In this document: positions 22,280 through 32,979 of the stretch, piece after piece
Position numbering within the stretch: position 1 is the stretch's first letter
Layout of the letters: each line of letters opens with the position of its first letter
NCBI GenBank assembly: GCA_009760855.2
Contig: WPIO01000083.1
Coordinates: 452,501 to 516,500, forward strand
DNA from: Cristatella mucedo
Lineage: Eukaryota; Bryozoa; Phylactolaemata; Cristatellidae
Length of the DNA stretch: 64,000 nt
Reading direction: 5' to 3'
Made by a program: the position numbers and the translations under genes
Notes under the pieces: model-generated
Database searches by the model: none
The model's input: only the letters and a program-made list of their open reading frames with translations
Told to the model about the DNA's origin: nothing

Positions 22280-23415
22280 GGTCAAGTCCCTTCTCCGAAA
22301 ATAGCAGTTGTAAGGCCACTCGTTAACAAGCCAACCCAAGATCATAAGAACCTAACCCACTTTCGTTCAGTATCCCATCTGACATTCTTATCCAATTGCT
22401 CTGCAAGGATGTTACTTTCTACATAATGCTGATCAGCGTTGGGCCGGTCTTTTCCTAGATCCCATCAGCGGCATTTGACCACACGATCCACCAGCAGCAG
22501 CTCTCAAAATGCCTAGGTATGATTGTCACAGCGCTAAACCGGGTTAGGACCTACCTCAGTTAGATACTTCAGAGTGTGGGTGTAATTGGCTGTCGGTCGG
22601 GCTGGAAGCCCTTAGACTATGGAGTACCTAATGATACGATCTTAGGCCACTCTTTGCATTCTCTATACTCTACTTCTAGACAACATCAGTGTCAACCACG
22701 ATATTGGCTTTCCTTTCTTTGCTAACTATACTAGGCTCTACCTATCCGTTGACCCTTCTCAGCATCAATTCTGGACGGAATTAATTTACCTCCCCAGCAG
22801 CCTGCCTCGACATTTGCATTTGGGCAGCCACCGATCCTTAAGATTGACGACAATAAGACCAACCTCATAGTAGGCACAAGCATAGTTTGCTCTCAAGTTG
22901 GATGATCTCATCTTCAAGATAGGTTTGTCTAGTATCACTTCAGTGACGTATGCTACAAATCTGGGCGTGCTATTCAAAAACATGTCATTGAATGAGCACA
23001 GTGCCTTAATCGTCAAGTAAGCCTATTTTCAGCTGACAAACGTTGCCAAAACCAGGGCCTGCTCAGACAAGAGTATGACAGCCAAAACAGTTTATGCGCT
23101 TGCAACATAGCATATAGATTACTGCAATTTTCTTTATTCAGTACATCTGCCATGTGCCCTCAATCGTTTGAAACTGGCGCACAACTCAACAGCTCGTCTG
23201 GTCTGTCGCGAACCGGGCGTAGCTGCCACATCACACCATGTCAGTGTGAGCTTGACTGGCTCCCTATCAAGCATAGAATCGACTTCAAGACCCTATTATC
23301 TACAGGCCGCTTCACCTTCTTGTACCAGCCTATATATCCTTGTACTGAATTGAAATCCCACGGTAATCGGGTCTTTCAGTTGTTAAGCACATAAAGTCTA
23401 TAACTTGTTGCTGGC
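22280..23415 (+). mobile_element. Diverged L2-like LINE in LARP1 intron
   Basis: Antisense to LARP1. Recognisable blocks in order are CCCATCAGCGGCATTTGACC (the SAAFDxIDH motif region), GACTATGGAGTACCTAATGA (VPQ), CTTTCCTTTCTTTGCTAACT (FFAD region), and in the C-terminal part LVCREPGVAATSHHVSVSL. It is 5'-truncated, lacks the (ATT)n tail and is full of stops. Confidence 0.7.
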
Positions 23416-23847
23416 TTCTGTCACCATCTAAAATAACTTTGCATAGTATAGATCTCAGCTAAGGACGAATCTTTGCATCACAGCTATCTCTCTAGTCATG
23501 TTGCTTTGTCCCCATGAGTTATGCACAATTGTGTACAATTTGGTACAGGTTACCATTCTGGGGTATTACTAGCCGTCGGCCCGTGTCTTCGTTTTTAGCA
23601 GGCTTGTCTAAGGATAATACCTTGCTTCCAATTCCCGCAGGGTTATTACTTTTCTTACAACGAGGTGTACAACGCCTAGCCACAGAACTAGTTCTCTTAG
23701 GGTGCTGTCTCAAAGATGTATTACTTTCATTATTATTGCAGTCTAGTATGCATGAAGATCGTAAAGCGTGAACAAAGTTCTGGCTTCAGGTAAACTACAG
23801 CTCCAATAAGAAATTCTAAATTCAATTCAAAGTACCACTGGTGTGCG

Positions 23848-23890
23848 TCTGTGTGTGTGTGCGCGTGTGTGTGTGCGCTCGCATGTGTGT
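23848..23890. repeat. (GT)n-rich microsatellite
   Basis: An interrupted GT/GC run (GTGTGTGTGTGCGCGTGTGT...). It lies at the 3' end of the family B LINE and may have grown from its tail. Confidence 0.85.
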
Positions 23891-24474
23891 ATCTCCACAA
23901 AGCCACAAAGACTATGTGGGTGTTAGGCAAGAGAGTTTTGTTTAGCCCGCAAAGCCTAAGCAGCTTTCGGTATGCATGTGGTAGCCAACAGACTTCACCT
24001 CAATCAACAAAGAGAAAGTGAGAGTGAGTCAGGTGAGGTAGTGAGTAGCAGCATGGAAGTAGCTGCTAAGGACTGTGGACAGGATGTGCCATAGTCATCA
24101 GCAGGAAGGTAGTTGTCAATGCCTAAGAATTGTGGAAGTGTGTTCCACAATCTAGGACATGCAATGCAAAAGCTTATGACGTCAATGATATTTTAGACGA
24201 GAAATGGAATGGCTAATGTATCGCACATACATGACCTGAGGGCACGAAGAGACTGAAACTGGTACAGCAGATCAGCTAGATATGAAGGAGCTAAGCCGGG
24301 GCCTTGTGGGTCAGCATAAGAACTTTGCTCTGTATCCATCGGCAGCCATCCAAGTTTCCTTCGGCGAAGGAAACAGATGGTCAAACTTCTGGGACTTTTT
24401 AACTAGCCTTGCAGTCATATTCATAGCCAGCTGCAGTGGCCTCGTGGCTTTTTTCGGTAGCCCAGCCAAAAGGG

Positions 24475-24478
<4 letters not shown>
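23885..24478 (-). mobile_element. LINE family B, RT C-terminus plus 3' end
   Basis: On the minus strand, frames show NSLLAGLPKKATRPLQLAMN and then RLVKKSQKFDHLFPS (24560-24311). These are followed by GPGLAPSYLADLLYQFQSL (24300-24193) and a 3' region shared with 6530-6790 and 13965-14240. The RT C-terminus differs from the main L2-like family (KKSQKFDH rather than CRERR), so this is a second lineage. Its 5' end stops at the TA tract. Confidence 0.75.

Positions 24479-24558
<80 letters not shown>
24478..24558. repeat. (TA)n microsatellite flanked by direct repeats
   Basis: About 40 TA dinucleotides sit between two copies of AAAGGGAATT (about 24470 and 24560). The tract sits exactly at the truncated end of the family B LINE. 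Confidence 0.95.
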
Positions 24559-24562
<4 letters not shown>

Positions 24563-24632
24563 GGAATTGTGACTCAAACGCCAAGGAAACGGCAACTCGC
24601 GGTGCCAGATCTTTAGTAAATAAGTAAGTAAA

Positions 24633-24800
24633 TCCTAGCTGATTAAACAGCCTCTTTTTGTATAGCGACAGAAGAGCCTTTGCGGCTATCACCACTGCTT
24701 GCAGTGGCGATAAAGAATCGCCCACCGCAGGAATCGAACCCATGACCTCGGGACCGAGGTCGTGAAAGCAACCACCTTACCTAGTGTGCCATCACGGCTC
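24633..24800 (-). mobile_element. tRNA-derived SINE (family S)
   Basis: The reversed B box at 24730-24740 reads GGTTCGATTCC on the minus strand. The head starts AGCCGTGATGGCACACTAGG and the body ends at the GAGGCTGTTTAATCAGCTAG block. It is well preserved and in sense orientation relative to LARP1. Confidence 0.9.
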
Positions 24801-24948
24801 ACAGACCAGCCCAAGTAAAGCACCAGATCTTTTAGCCCAAGTACATTCTTTGGTAGATCGCTGAGGCTTTTAATTGCATTGCGCTGGCGCCAGCAAGCCC
24901 CTATCCCACAAGACGGCCATGCGCTGGCCGTGGCTAGCTAGCTCATAC

Positions 24949-25058
24949 CACTCTCATAGTCGGCCAGCGTTTCTGCCTGAAAGTCTGCAAACCACTGTTG
25001 TTTGAAGTGCTTCTCCAAGCCATAGCTGTAGAGCCGAAACAGGCATTCCAGGCCGTAT
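24949..25058 (-). CDS. LARP1 exon, DM15 repeat B
   Basis: Encodes YGLECLFRLYSYGLEK, followed by HFKQQWFADFQAETLADYES. The Arg-Tyr-Glu set that lines the cap-binding pocket in human LARP1 (FRxxxYxxE spacing) is kept. The acceptor CTTTGTAG completes an Arg codon split AG/A. The donor GAGAGTG/GTATGA leaves phase 1. Length is 110 bases, with intact frame. This exon is the strongest evidence that the gene keeps cap-binding function. Confidence 0.93.
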
Positions 25059-25321
25059 CTACAAAGAGCCGGCATGTTAGCAGCAGCAGGCTCCTCTGCG
25101 TCCTCCAGTCAGCACAGCAAGTGCAGCCGCGACCTGACACCTGAAGCAGCGCGTCCGAGGCACAAAAGGCCGGACGGGGCCGCACCGGCCGAAAGCACGG
25201 AAAGTTGTGCCAAGTGCCACAGCGGCCCGTTACTCCCCTCGGCGGCTGTGAGTTTTCTTTCGGTTAAGCCAGGAGTGACACGACGGCACGGAAGCACGAC
25301 GGCACTTGGACGCAGACCTAC

Positions 25322-25466
25322 CTATGACCGGCCTTGGCATCTTCGATGGCCAAACGTCGAAACTCGTCATACATGGTCTTGTTGAAGTGAGGACCCAAGA
25401 AGAACGACCAGAAGCGGAACAGCGTGTTCATCTCGTGAGACAATCCGGGTCCAAGCTTCTTTCGCT
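25322..25466 (-). CDS. LARP1 exon, DM15 repeat A to B
   Basis: Encodes [20 protein letters not shown], then [20 protein letters not shown] and IEDAKAGHR. This is the first DM15 helix-turn-helix repeat and the link to the second. The acceptor is CCTCCTTTGCAG and the donor is ATAG/GTAGGT. Length is 145 bases. The split Glu codon joins G from the upstream exon to AG here. Family members read [20 protein letters not shown] at this place. Confidence 0.93.
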
Positions 25467-26029
25467 CTGCAAAGGAGGGCATCGCTTCACAGTTGTGCCA
25501 TCGAGAAGAGGGCTGGCAGGACACTGCATCATGCAATTCACTGGCAAGCAACCAAGCTCATCGGTGTGACCAAGTCGTGCAATACAAGGAGACACGATGC
25601 TAGGGGGAAGGGGTTTCCAGGTGCTTTTCCACGTGGCGGCCTTTACCAAGTGCCTTGTCACATAATCACAGCACCAGCATTCAGCTTTTGCCGGGTGTGT
25701 GCATCTGAATGTGAGTGCACGTGCAACTCAGTTGCAGTGCACTATTTTGGGAAAGAGCTAAGAAAGAACATTGCACACCGAAAGTAGTTTGGGCTTCAGC
25801 CTTCGACGCCAAATGCAACAAACCCCTTGGTCCACACGACCGTGTGGAGTTTCAAATAAAGAGGCACTACATTCTGTTGCAATATTCTCATGCTAACGAT
25901 AACAACATGACTGAACTGATAAGTGTAATCTTAAACCAACGTCAATGAAAACCATGTGATCTGATAATAACCATTGATAGCATCGCCATTTTGGTGGGCA
26001 CGCAGCTTAATCACACCCGAGTTGGGGGG

Positions 26030-26205
26030 GGGGCTACTGGTTCTTAGGCTAGGGGGCAAGGTGCTCGAATTTTTTAGATTCAGGTTCTGGGTTGGAGCCC
26101 TGTTATAGGCAATTCTTCAACAACCATTGCAAGTGAGAGTGATAGCCAGCAAATACTTATCTCCTGCAGTTATATAAACCATGCTGTTACATAAGCTAAA
26201 ACCTT
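26030..26205 (+). mobile_element. Degenerate tRNA-derived SINE in LARP1 intron
   Basis: GGCTAGGGGGCAAGGTGCTC resembles a tRNA head and GGTTCTGGGTTGGAGCCC resembles a decayed B box. A body with GTGATAGCC and ATGCTGTTACATAAGCTAA follows, as in family S. It is heavily mutated, and is antisense to LARP1. Confidence 0.5.
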
Positions 26206-26572
26206 TATTTCTGTTCATAGACGATTCGGTAGGCCTCATCTAGGGCTCTACTAAGAGCCGGTAAGTAAAGCAAGCTCAACATCCTGCAAACAAAAACTTA
26301 CATTCGAAAGGTTTTTCTTGCAATTAAATTCTGAATTTCGTTTAGATTAGACATAATAACAATATGCAACTACATTGGATGGCACTCGAGACGAGGTAAT
26401 CGTAGCATACCACTATGATATAAAAAGGAGGATGACAAATGTAAGAGCAGAGAAACTCCTTGGTATCGAAGCAAAGCTTCATATGATGACTGGGTGGCCG
26501 TACTAAAAATGCAGGATCTGCATTAAAAAAGCTAAATCAGTCAAGCCAGACAGACTTAATCATATACTTTAC

Positions 26573-26739
26573 CCTGCAAGCAATGTGCATGATATTTCCG
26601 GTAGACATGCCACTCAAAATTATGCTCCTCCAATAGGCGTCTAGATGGGTGCCGTGCATGCCCGTGCTGCTGATTGGCTGCCACAGGTGCATTCACAGCC
26701 TCTGCCATAGAAGTGCTGGTGGCCACGCTGCCAAGTGGC
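26573..26739 (-). CDS. LARP1 exon, start of DM15 region
   Basis: Encodes a low-complexity Ser/Ala/Asn/Gln stretch (PLGSVATSTSMAEAV...). It is followed by HPSRRLLEEHNFEWHVYRKY and HAHCLQ, matching the family motif HPSHELLKENGFTQHVYHKY. The acceptor is ATCGATTGCAG and the donor is CAGG/GTAAAG. It is 167 bases, entered at phase 2 and left at phase 1, and both phases fit the neighbouring exons. This region begins the DM15 fold. Confidence 0.9.
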
Positions 26740-26852
26740 CTGCAATCGATGTAAAGCCAAGTTGACCTCAATATATTAAGCATCACACGATCACAGTCGG
26801 GAAAAAACCAAGCCTTGTCAGCATCATGCGAGTTGCGGTGCAGCAAATGTAC

Positions 26853-26932
26853 TTCTGAGAAGTAATGGTCCACCCCACATGGCTCTCGACCGGAGAACAG
26901 GGCATGTGACGAGTCTTCATCTTTGTAGCTGC
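26853..26932 (-). CDS. LARP1 exon with KTRH/VGW motif
   Basis: Encodes AATKMKTRHMPCSPVESHVG and then WTITSQ. It matches the conserved LARP1 block KTRHSxNPPxExHVGWVxD just upstream of DM15. The acceptor is TACTTTTTGCAG. The donor AGAA/GTACAT leaves phase 2, which fits the 113-base intron and the next exon. The open frame running on past the donor is intronic. Confidence 0.88.
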
Positions 26933-27482
26933 CTGCAAAAAGTAAAAGCATGACTGTTTGATTATCTCGTGCAAGTCCTGTTGGTGAGAATCCCAAGCTT
27001 GCCAACAATACTGAGGTGCAACAAATCACACTGCACGCTGGACACAGATTTTAAAAATATAATTAGTATTTAGTTTGCCCAAATATTTTTAGGGCGCACA
27101 TCCAACAGCTAGCTGAGAAGAGACAAGTACAAAAAATCAAAAATCTTCTAGAAGCACATGAATATGTCGCCGATCTGCAGTTCAAAAGCATACGGCCTCT
27201 CTCGGCACACACGATTCAGGGGATGCGTTCAGCAAGCGCACCACATTGCCGAACGGTCTGAAAAGCTGGTGACTGACAAGCTGAAGAAAGGCCAGCACAA
27301 AGAGACAGGCACAAGCAAGCTCACGTGCCTGCTCATCTCTGCATGCCTGCATATACAGGACTCAATCCAGCGTAATAAATAGATGCATATACATAATAGT
27401 ACGTGTGTATGTGTGCATGCTGCATAAAACGGACACACGGTCATCCACAAAAAATTAAGAGGCAACCAGCAGCAACAAAAAA

Positions 27483-27652
27483 TACTAGCTGATTTAACAG
27501 CCTCTTGTTTATAGCGACAGAAGAGCCTTTATGGCTATCACCATCACTTGCAGGGACAATAAAGGATTGCCCACCACAGGATTCGAACCCTCGACCTCGG
27601 GGATAAGGTCGTGAAAAGCAACCACCTTACCTCGTATGCCATCACGGCTTAA
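27483..27652 (-). mobile_element. tRNA-derived SINE (family S)
   Basis: The reversed B box at 27579-27589 reads GGTTCGAATCC on the minus strand. The head starts AGCCGTGATGGCATACGAGG and the body ends in the GAGGCTGTTAAATCAGCTAG block. It is in sense orientation relative to LARP1 and well preserved. Confidence 0.9.
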
Positions 27653-29085
27653 CTATGGTTTAACCGGCAAAATATGCATAGCAACATACACAAGCTAGTA
27701 TTTTGAGAAGAGGCAAACAGTGCTATGTCACTATTAAATATATGTTGGTACCGATGAAAGCAATCTTGACAATGCCATAACAAACATCAAGGTTAAGAGA
27801 CTTGATCTTACTGATCAGATTGTGCTAGGTCACTGGCCCGAACACTGTAGTATGAACCAACATCCTGGATCTTCTACATCCCATTTTAAGAAACCTCAAA
27901 AGCTTGAAACATTTGTAAGAGGCCTGTCATATGACCATTTTGAAATGTGCATGCCATTCTAGATGACCATGCCTAGCATTTTTTTTTAAATAATTTTCTT
28001 TACACACATTTTAATCTGGTCCGACAAGGAAGACACCACTTCCAGATAGCAAGTCTGGCATGAGGCATAAATAATCAGACTTTGAAAGTTAATAACAGTA
28101 AACTGCTCGCCGAGAATGAGCAACTGGTTCCAACAGCTGTTGACTGACACTGCCCAATTTCAAGCCAATAGTATGCATAGCAGCTCCTGATCACCCGACC
28201 TTCGTGCGTATCTCGAGTTTTAGTTGGTGGACGATCAATCATTCCGGATTCTAGCCACATGTTAAGGTCATTTGTTATCAGAACGACCCTTTAAGTCGCT
28301 ACCGGTCTCTGCGGTGACAATGCAAGTTGTAGGACATCCTCCACAAATACAATTTGTTTCTAACCACAATGATGGTCGTTCCCAGCAAGTCAGGATATAG
28401 CTGAATTTATTATTCAACGTTGCCATGCAGGGTACATTTTCTTGCCACTTCATTCGGATTAGTTCATTTCATAATACAGTTTTCCCCATTGCATGGCCTC
28501 AAGCTTTGATTTGGCAGGTGAGTGTTGGCAGCTTAGGGGCAGACGAAACGCCAAGCGTTCGATAAAGCAATCAGACGATAACGTTGGTACAACAGAACAC
28601 GAGTCCGTGTCACATGATGAGCAGAGGCCATTGCATAGTCACAAGGATTATGGTGGTTTTCATTATAACTTATCCCAAAATGTAGAAATTTGTGGCTGCT
28701 GTAGATACATCATGATTGCACATACATTGAGCAAGAAATTAACCCTAACAAAAAGCTAAAGTAGACTTGGCCCACGGTGTTAATTAAAAGTTGCCATGCA
28801 AAAGCTGAAACAGTTTATTGAATCCTAGCTGGCTGATCAAAACAAGACTGCTTTGGCAACTCTAGCTACTGAACGTGCATCAACACTAGGTATATGATAA
28901 TCGAAACAACAAAAATTGCAGATGAGGAAATATGATTAAGACAATGCTACGCTAGCCATTAATTTACACTGATTATATTTATCTTTAAAAAATCACAACC
29001 AAGTGTACACAGAAACAAATACACGTGTAAGCATATCTTTGCAAGGATTTTAGGTATAACCTGCATCCCTAACCAAATGCTAAAA

Positions 29086-29147
29086 GTATGTACTACTCAG
29101 CTAAGTAAGTGGTCAAGTATGCACTACTCAGCTAAGTAAGTGGTCAA
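29086..29147. repeat. 31-bp tandem duplication
   Basis: Two adjacent 31-base units beginning GTATG(T/C)ACTACTCAGCTA and ending AAGTGGTCAA, with a single difference. Confidence 0.9.
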
Positions 29148-30173
29148 AAGCAGAAGACTGGGATTTTAGATAGATAAAAACATGCCACGAGGACTATCAA
29201 GCTGAAGTACAAACACAATTACCCGCATCTACTGTAGCACACAGAAGCATGATTAATAAGGAGGCCTAAACAGGGGCAGAAAAGAATGGACAGCATTTGA
29301 TTCAGATCGACTTGGGAGGGGCAAGTCACTCACATTTTACAACCCAGCTTGTGTGTTAGAAAAAGCTCAAACTAGGAGGTGAGGTCAGCAAGGCCATTTA
29401 AAGTTGGCATGCAGATACCTTTAGGCAGACATGTCCGGTTGAGAACGAATAAGTTAGAGGCTTTTGCTTGATTCTTTCCCGATTTCTGAAGATTCTGTCC
29501 TGTGCACCTCGAGCAAACAGGTTACATCTCTGGTAGCTCCTCCTTCCGACGAACAGTATGCTGGGAAAGCTTGTTATCAGCTCGACTAAGCGTGACCGGA
29601 TGAAAGTTTTGCTGGGATTGTTTTTATTGGATATGGTAAGCCAGGTCATGTGTCTGCTTGATTAGAAAGGGGCAACTAGGACATGGCCTGCACAAAGCAA
29701 TGGTAATGAGGGTGGGGCATCGCTTAGGGAGGTGGGATGGCGAGCCAGGGTCAATGGACTGACCATTTCTCTGAGGACATTGCTTGCTAAGGTGCATTCA
29801 CGGGTTTTCTGCCTCTGACCATAACGGATGTTTATCCATGCATTATGAAATGTTTATCCTACAGGCTGCTTGACAATTGCTTGTGACATCACTTCCTATC
29901 AAGCAATGACATCACTTCGGGGTTAATTCCATCGCTCTGACAACAACTCGTTTCCATGGCACACGATATCAGATCTTGACTAGTCATTCCAGGCCCATCC
30001 ACTTAATTCTTTATCCCTGTATCTTTATCAACAGACTGACATACTGTTTACTACATCATGATCAGCTCAGCGATACAGTACCGATAAAACAACTAGGCTG
30101 TACACACAATCACATCCTATACTCAGGAATGCAACAAAGAGCATAACAGATGACCTGCATGCTAAGCGCATAC

Positions 30174-30247
30174 CTGCGGCATCGCTTGAGCACTGCTTTC
30201 TTTTAGCACAGGGAAGAATCGTTGTCCTTTGGTTGGTTGCTTTCCAG
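30174..30247 (-). CDS. LARP1 exon with RFFPVLKE motif
   Basis: Encodes GKQPTKGQRFFPVLKESSAQ and then AMPQ, matching the family block TPRFYPVVKEGR. The acceptor TTCTCTGTTTGCTAG has a good pyrimidine tract. The donor is CGCAG/GTATGC at phase 0. Length is 74 bases. The split Ser codon joins the upstream exon (T/CT). The long open frames in the other two readings are shadows. Confidence 0.85.
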
Positions 30248-30790
30248 CTAGCAAACAGAGAACGTTCAGAGCAGACGTAAGCAGCTGCCGATCTCGTCCT
30301 TGGAAATGCACTGCAATGCGCCAAAGGCGAGCCCAGGTCGAAGAAGACTGCAGCCGCTGGAAGGACCATGTGCCACATCAAACTATTCCCTACCAATACG
30401 CTGAATACCTCCCTACTACTTGCATAGCTGCTCGATCCCCGGAGGACAGCGGCATGCTTTACCTGCTTGCGGGGAGGGGTAAAGTGCCAACTAACCAGAA
30501 ACAAGAAGCATTTAACTTTGCTGTGTGACAGAAGAATAATTGATCGACGAACCAAATACAAACAACAGCTTGATTGAAAAGGCATAAATTAACATGCAGT
30601 AATCTAGAACAAACACAGCCTATGCTCTGTTACAAATGACAAAAACGAGAAAACAATAGCTGCAATGTGGTAAATTAGGAACAGCTATATAATGCATCAA
30701 GTTCGTTTGCTTGAAAGCCGGCAAGCAAAAGGGACCGGTCGCTTATAAAAACGATGTTTCAAGACATGCTCAGAGCTTCGTCATACTTAC

Positions 30791-30944
30791 AAGGTTTGGC
30801 TGCAGACAAACATGCACTTGCCACAACTGGAGGTGGTGGTGGAGGGCTGGCAGCTGCATCACTCTGATCCATGGAAGAGGAGCAGACTATACGATTAAAC
30901 TCTTCCTTAGTAATCATGCCAATTGTGCGATGATCAGTCTGGGT
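30791..30944 (-). CDS. LARP1 linker exon
   Basis: Encodes TQTDHRTIGMITKEEFNRIV, then a Ser/Ala stretch, then six prolines (SPPPPPPVV), ending SAAKP. IGMITKEEF matches the family segment VNMISREQF that follows the first conserved linker block. It is entered at phase 0 after CTGCTATAG and left at phase 1 at CCTT/GTAAGT. The length of 154 bases fits both neighbours. Confidence 0.85.
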
Positions 30945-31165
30945 CTATAGCAGATGATCAGAGCTCGTCAATATTTTTTTAAGAGACATTTCCGGCCACA
31001 CAAAACCATTAAAACATAGACAAAGCTGGTTTCTCAAAGACGACAGCAAACAAACGATCAAGCTAATTACTTTCGTCAATTACAGTTTCCTTCATTGCAG
31101 CAGCTCCCATTGCATACGACTCAACACCGTAAGACTTTACCAAATGCAAGCAATGCGAAGTGAGA

Positions 31166-31318
31166 AGTCAGCTGATTCAACTGCGTAACTTGGATAGCAG
31201 CAGAAGAGCCTTGGTATCACTCCTGCTTCTAGTCGGCATTAAGGAATTGCCTGCTTTGGAATTAGGAATCAAGTCGTGAAATGCCAGCTACTTATAATAC
31301 TGATGACATAAAGAGCCA
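31166..31318 (-). mobile_element. Degenerate family S SINE in LARP1 intron
   Basis: GTCAGCTGATTCAACTGCGT, GCAGCAGAAGAGCCTTGGTA and AAGGAATTGCCTGCTTTGGA follow the reversed order of family S. The B box is decayed to AATTAGGAATC. Sense orientation relative to LARP1. Confidence 0.55.
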
Positions 31319-31664
31319 ATAGGTTCTTCCTTGAACGGTGTTACAAGTTACTTAGACCTACCATAAGTCAGCACACAAGCAAATATGCTCAATGTTTAAA
31401 ATTCTTTAAGCATTGTCACATAACCCACTCTTTTTCTGCCGTGCATAATCTCTTACCAAAAATAATAAAATAGCGACATTTAATTTCCTAACAGACTGGG
31501 TAGAACAGAATGACGAATGTTTCCAGTGAACAGGTATGAAGTCAGTATGAGAAGCCCGTTCAAAAGAGCCCAAGAACATTAAGTATCAGCCCCAAAACCA
31601 ATTAAAAAAAAGGTCAAGTACATACACTAACATATAATTCCAATTACAGATAGGCTAAAAGCTG

Positions 31665-31935
31665 TAAACCCTATTTAGGACAGCATTTAGTGGGTCCCTG
31701 TGATTCGTCCCTGATGTGCTTATGCGTGCTGACACAGTGCATGCTGCCACTTACCACATTTGCATGCTGACCCTGTGCATGTCACCCCTAACCATATTAT
31801 TCATTTCGTCTGTTCTTCAAGCATGATTTTACTTACCATTCAAATGCATTTCACTTTACAGCAAATGTAAAGTGCCTAGAGAGAGATTGAGTTCTCTGAG
31901 GGCGCTTTATCAAGTGAATTATTATTATTATTAAA
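31665..31935 (+). mobile_element. L2-like LINE 3' tail
   Basis: Starts at the end of ORF2 (CCCTATTTAGGACAGCATTT) and covers the full 3' untranslated region. It ends at the stem-loop tail (AGAGAGAGATTGAGTTCTCT) and ATTATTATTATTATT. Antisense to LARP1 in an intron. Little mutated. Confidence 0.88.
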
Positions 31936-32144
31936 CCCAACCATTACCCAAGTGCTTGCAGTCACATGCTAGTAGTTGCATATATCCGGAATGCCACCTG
32001 ATGGGTCAACAGATGAACAGTCACTGACTGTAATAACATATGAAACACAAGAACTTAGTTGCTCACATGCCTTCTTCCCAAAATAAAATGTGGCAGTTTT
32101 ATTAGGCTTCCGTTTCAAAACTTGTGGGGTATACTGCATTTCGC

Positions 32145-32290
32145 CGAGCTAGTTTGGCTAAGTGGTTAAGGTGCTGTCCCCGATCAAAATCTGACCGAGG
32201 GTGTGGGCTCGAGCCCCGTGGCATATGTGAAGCGTCCTAATAGAGATTAAGTTCTCTTAGAGCGCTTTATAAATGAAATGAATTATATTT
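32145..32290 (+). mobile_element. Chimeric SINE: tRNA-like head fused to the LINE tail
   Basis: A tRNA-like head with A box TGGCTAAGTGG (32155-32165) and B box-like GGCTCGAGCCC (32206-32216) is followed within about 15 bases by the L2-like LINE stem-loop tail (AAGCGTCCTAATAGAGATTA, then AGTTCTCTTAGAGCGCTTT). It ends in AAATGAAATGAATTAT. The head differs from family S. A second, more decayed copy is at 61490-61640. Confidence 0.75.
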
Positions 32291-32726
32291 CTGATCTCGT
32301 TCAAGGACTTGATCATGGCTGAAACACGGGCTAGCACAACATAAAAAAGGAGAATTACTTGAAGAATTTGCTCCCATGCACTAGATGGTTTATTTTAATT
32401 TTTTTTATCTGATTTAGAGCTGTTGCTTTGACTGCAGCCTGTCTACAAGATCCCACTACCTATGCAAAATTTACTCTCTGCATCAAGAGATACCTTTGCT
32501 CCTTAACACAATGGGCCACCCAACAGGTAGAATGCTTGAAGAAATGAAACTATGTACTCTGCCATATATAACAACACTGGACAAGAAAAAAGAGACAAAG
32601 AGAGCCGTAAGATTTCTCTTTCATATTCCCATTCACTCTCTGCAGCAAGCAAGCACAAACTTCACCACAAGAGGCAATGCACAAACGGCACAGATAAGCA
32701 TTTATGTCATTCTATGCCAGACTCAC

Positions 32727-32979
32727 GGTCGGGGGGCTGCAACTTAAGTCTTCCTCGTAGTAAATATGAAGCCGTCTTCGATGACCTGTGTCCATCTCGG
32801 CCGACATCTTGGCTCGCTCCCAATGTTCATTGTGGCCATCACCCGAGTTGCTTGTCGCCCTGTGGGTGCTTCTTGCAAGATACACGGCACAGCCCCCGGG
32901 CGCAAAGTTTCTGTCACAATAAGTATTCTGTCAATACAGGCATCATCTATCTCACTGCTATCGATTACCATCAGACGAT
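32727..32979 (-). CDS. LARP1 exon with ILIVT and DGFIF/YYEEDL motifs, frame disrupted
   Basis: Three pieces of the conserved block between the La module and the linker lie in two alternating frames. SSEIDDACIDRILIVTETLR is in frame A, RAKMSAEM in frame C, TQVIEDGFIF in frame A, and YYEEDL in frame C before SCSPPT and the donor ACC/GTGAGT (phase 0). The family reads EIDDxDVNKILIVTQT...AKMSAELxKVINDGLFYYEQDL. Three single-base shifts, two at short homopolymers (a G run near 32900 and TTT near 32770), are needed. I favour the acceptor at CATGCTGTAG (32979). 33009 is an alternative. Confidence 0.75.

Larger units (their letters stand above)
21280..24948. other. LARP1 intron rich in repeats
   Basis: An intron of about 3.7 kb between DM15 repeats B and C. 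It contains a plus-strand L2-like LINE (22280-23415), a GT tract, a minus-strand family B LINE (23885-24478), a TA tract and a minus-strand SINE (24633-24800). The stretch 21360-22270 shows nothing I can assign. Confidence 0.7.
26933..30173. other. LARP1 intron (3.2 kb)
   Basis: Contains a sense-strand SINE (27483-27652) and a 31-base tandem duplication (29086-29147). The remaining sequence, including the open frames at 28493-28759 and 29398-29649, shows no recognisable domain or repeat. Confidence 0.6.

Noticed and set aside
26556-27029. 157-codon minus-strand frame as a single exon
   Set aside because: It reads through a 113-base intron. The KTRH/VGW block is in another frame and the GT-AG borders restore LARP1 order.
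30067-30585. 172-codon minus-strand frame
   Set aside because: It overlaps the RFFPVLKE exon in a different frame. The LARP1 match and splice sites support the other frame, so this is a shadow.
32150-32220. A functional tRNA gene
   Set aside because: A and B boxes are present but the acceptor stem does not pair and LINE tail follows directly, so it is a SINE head.
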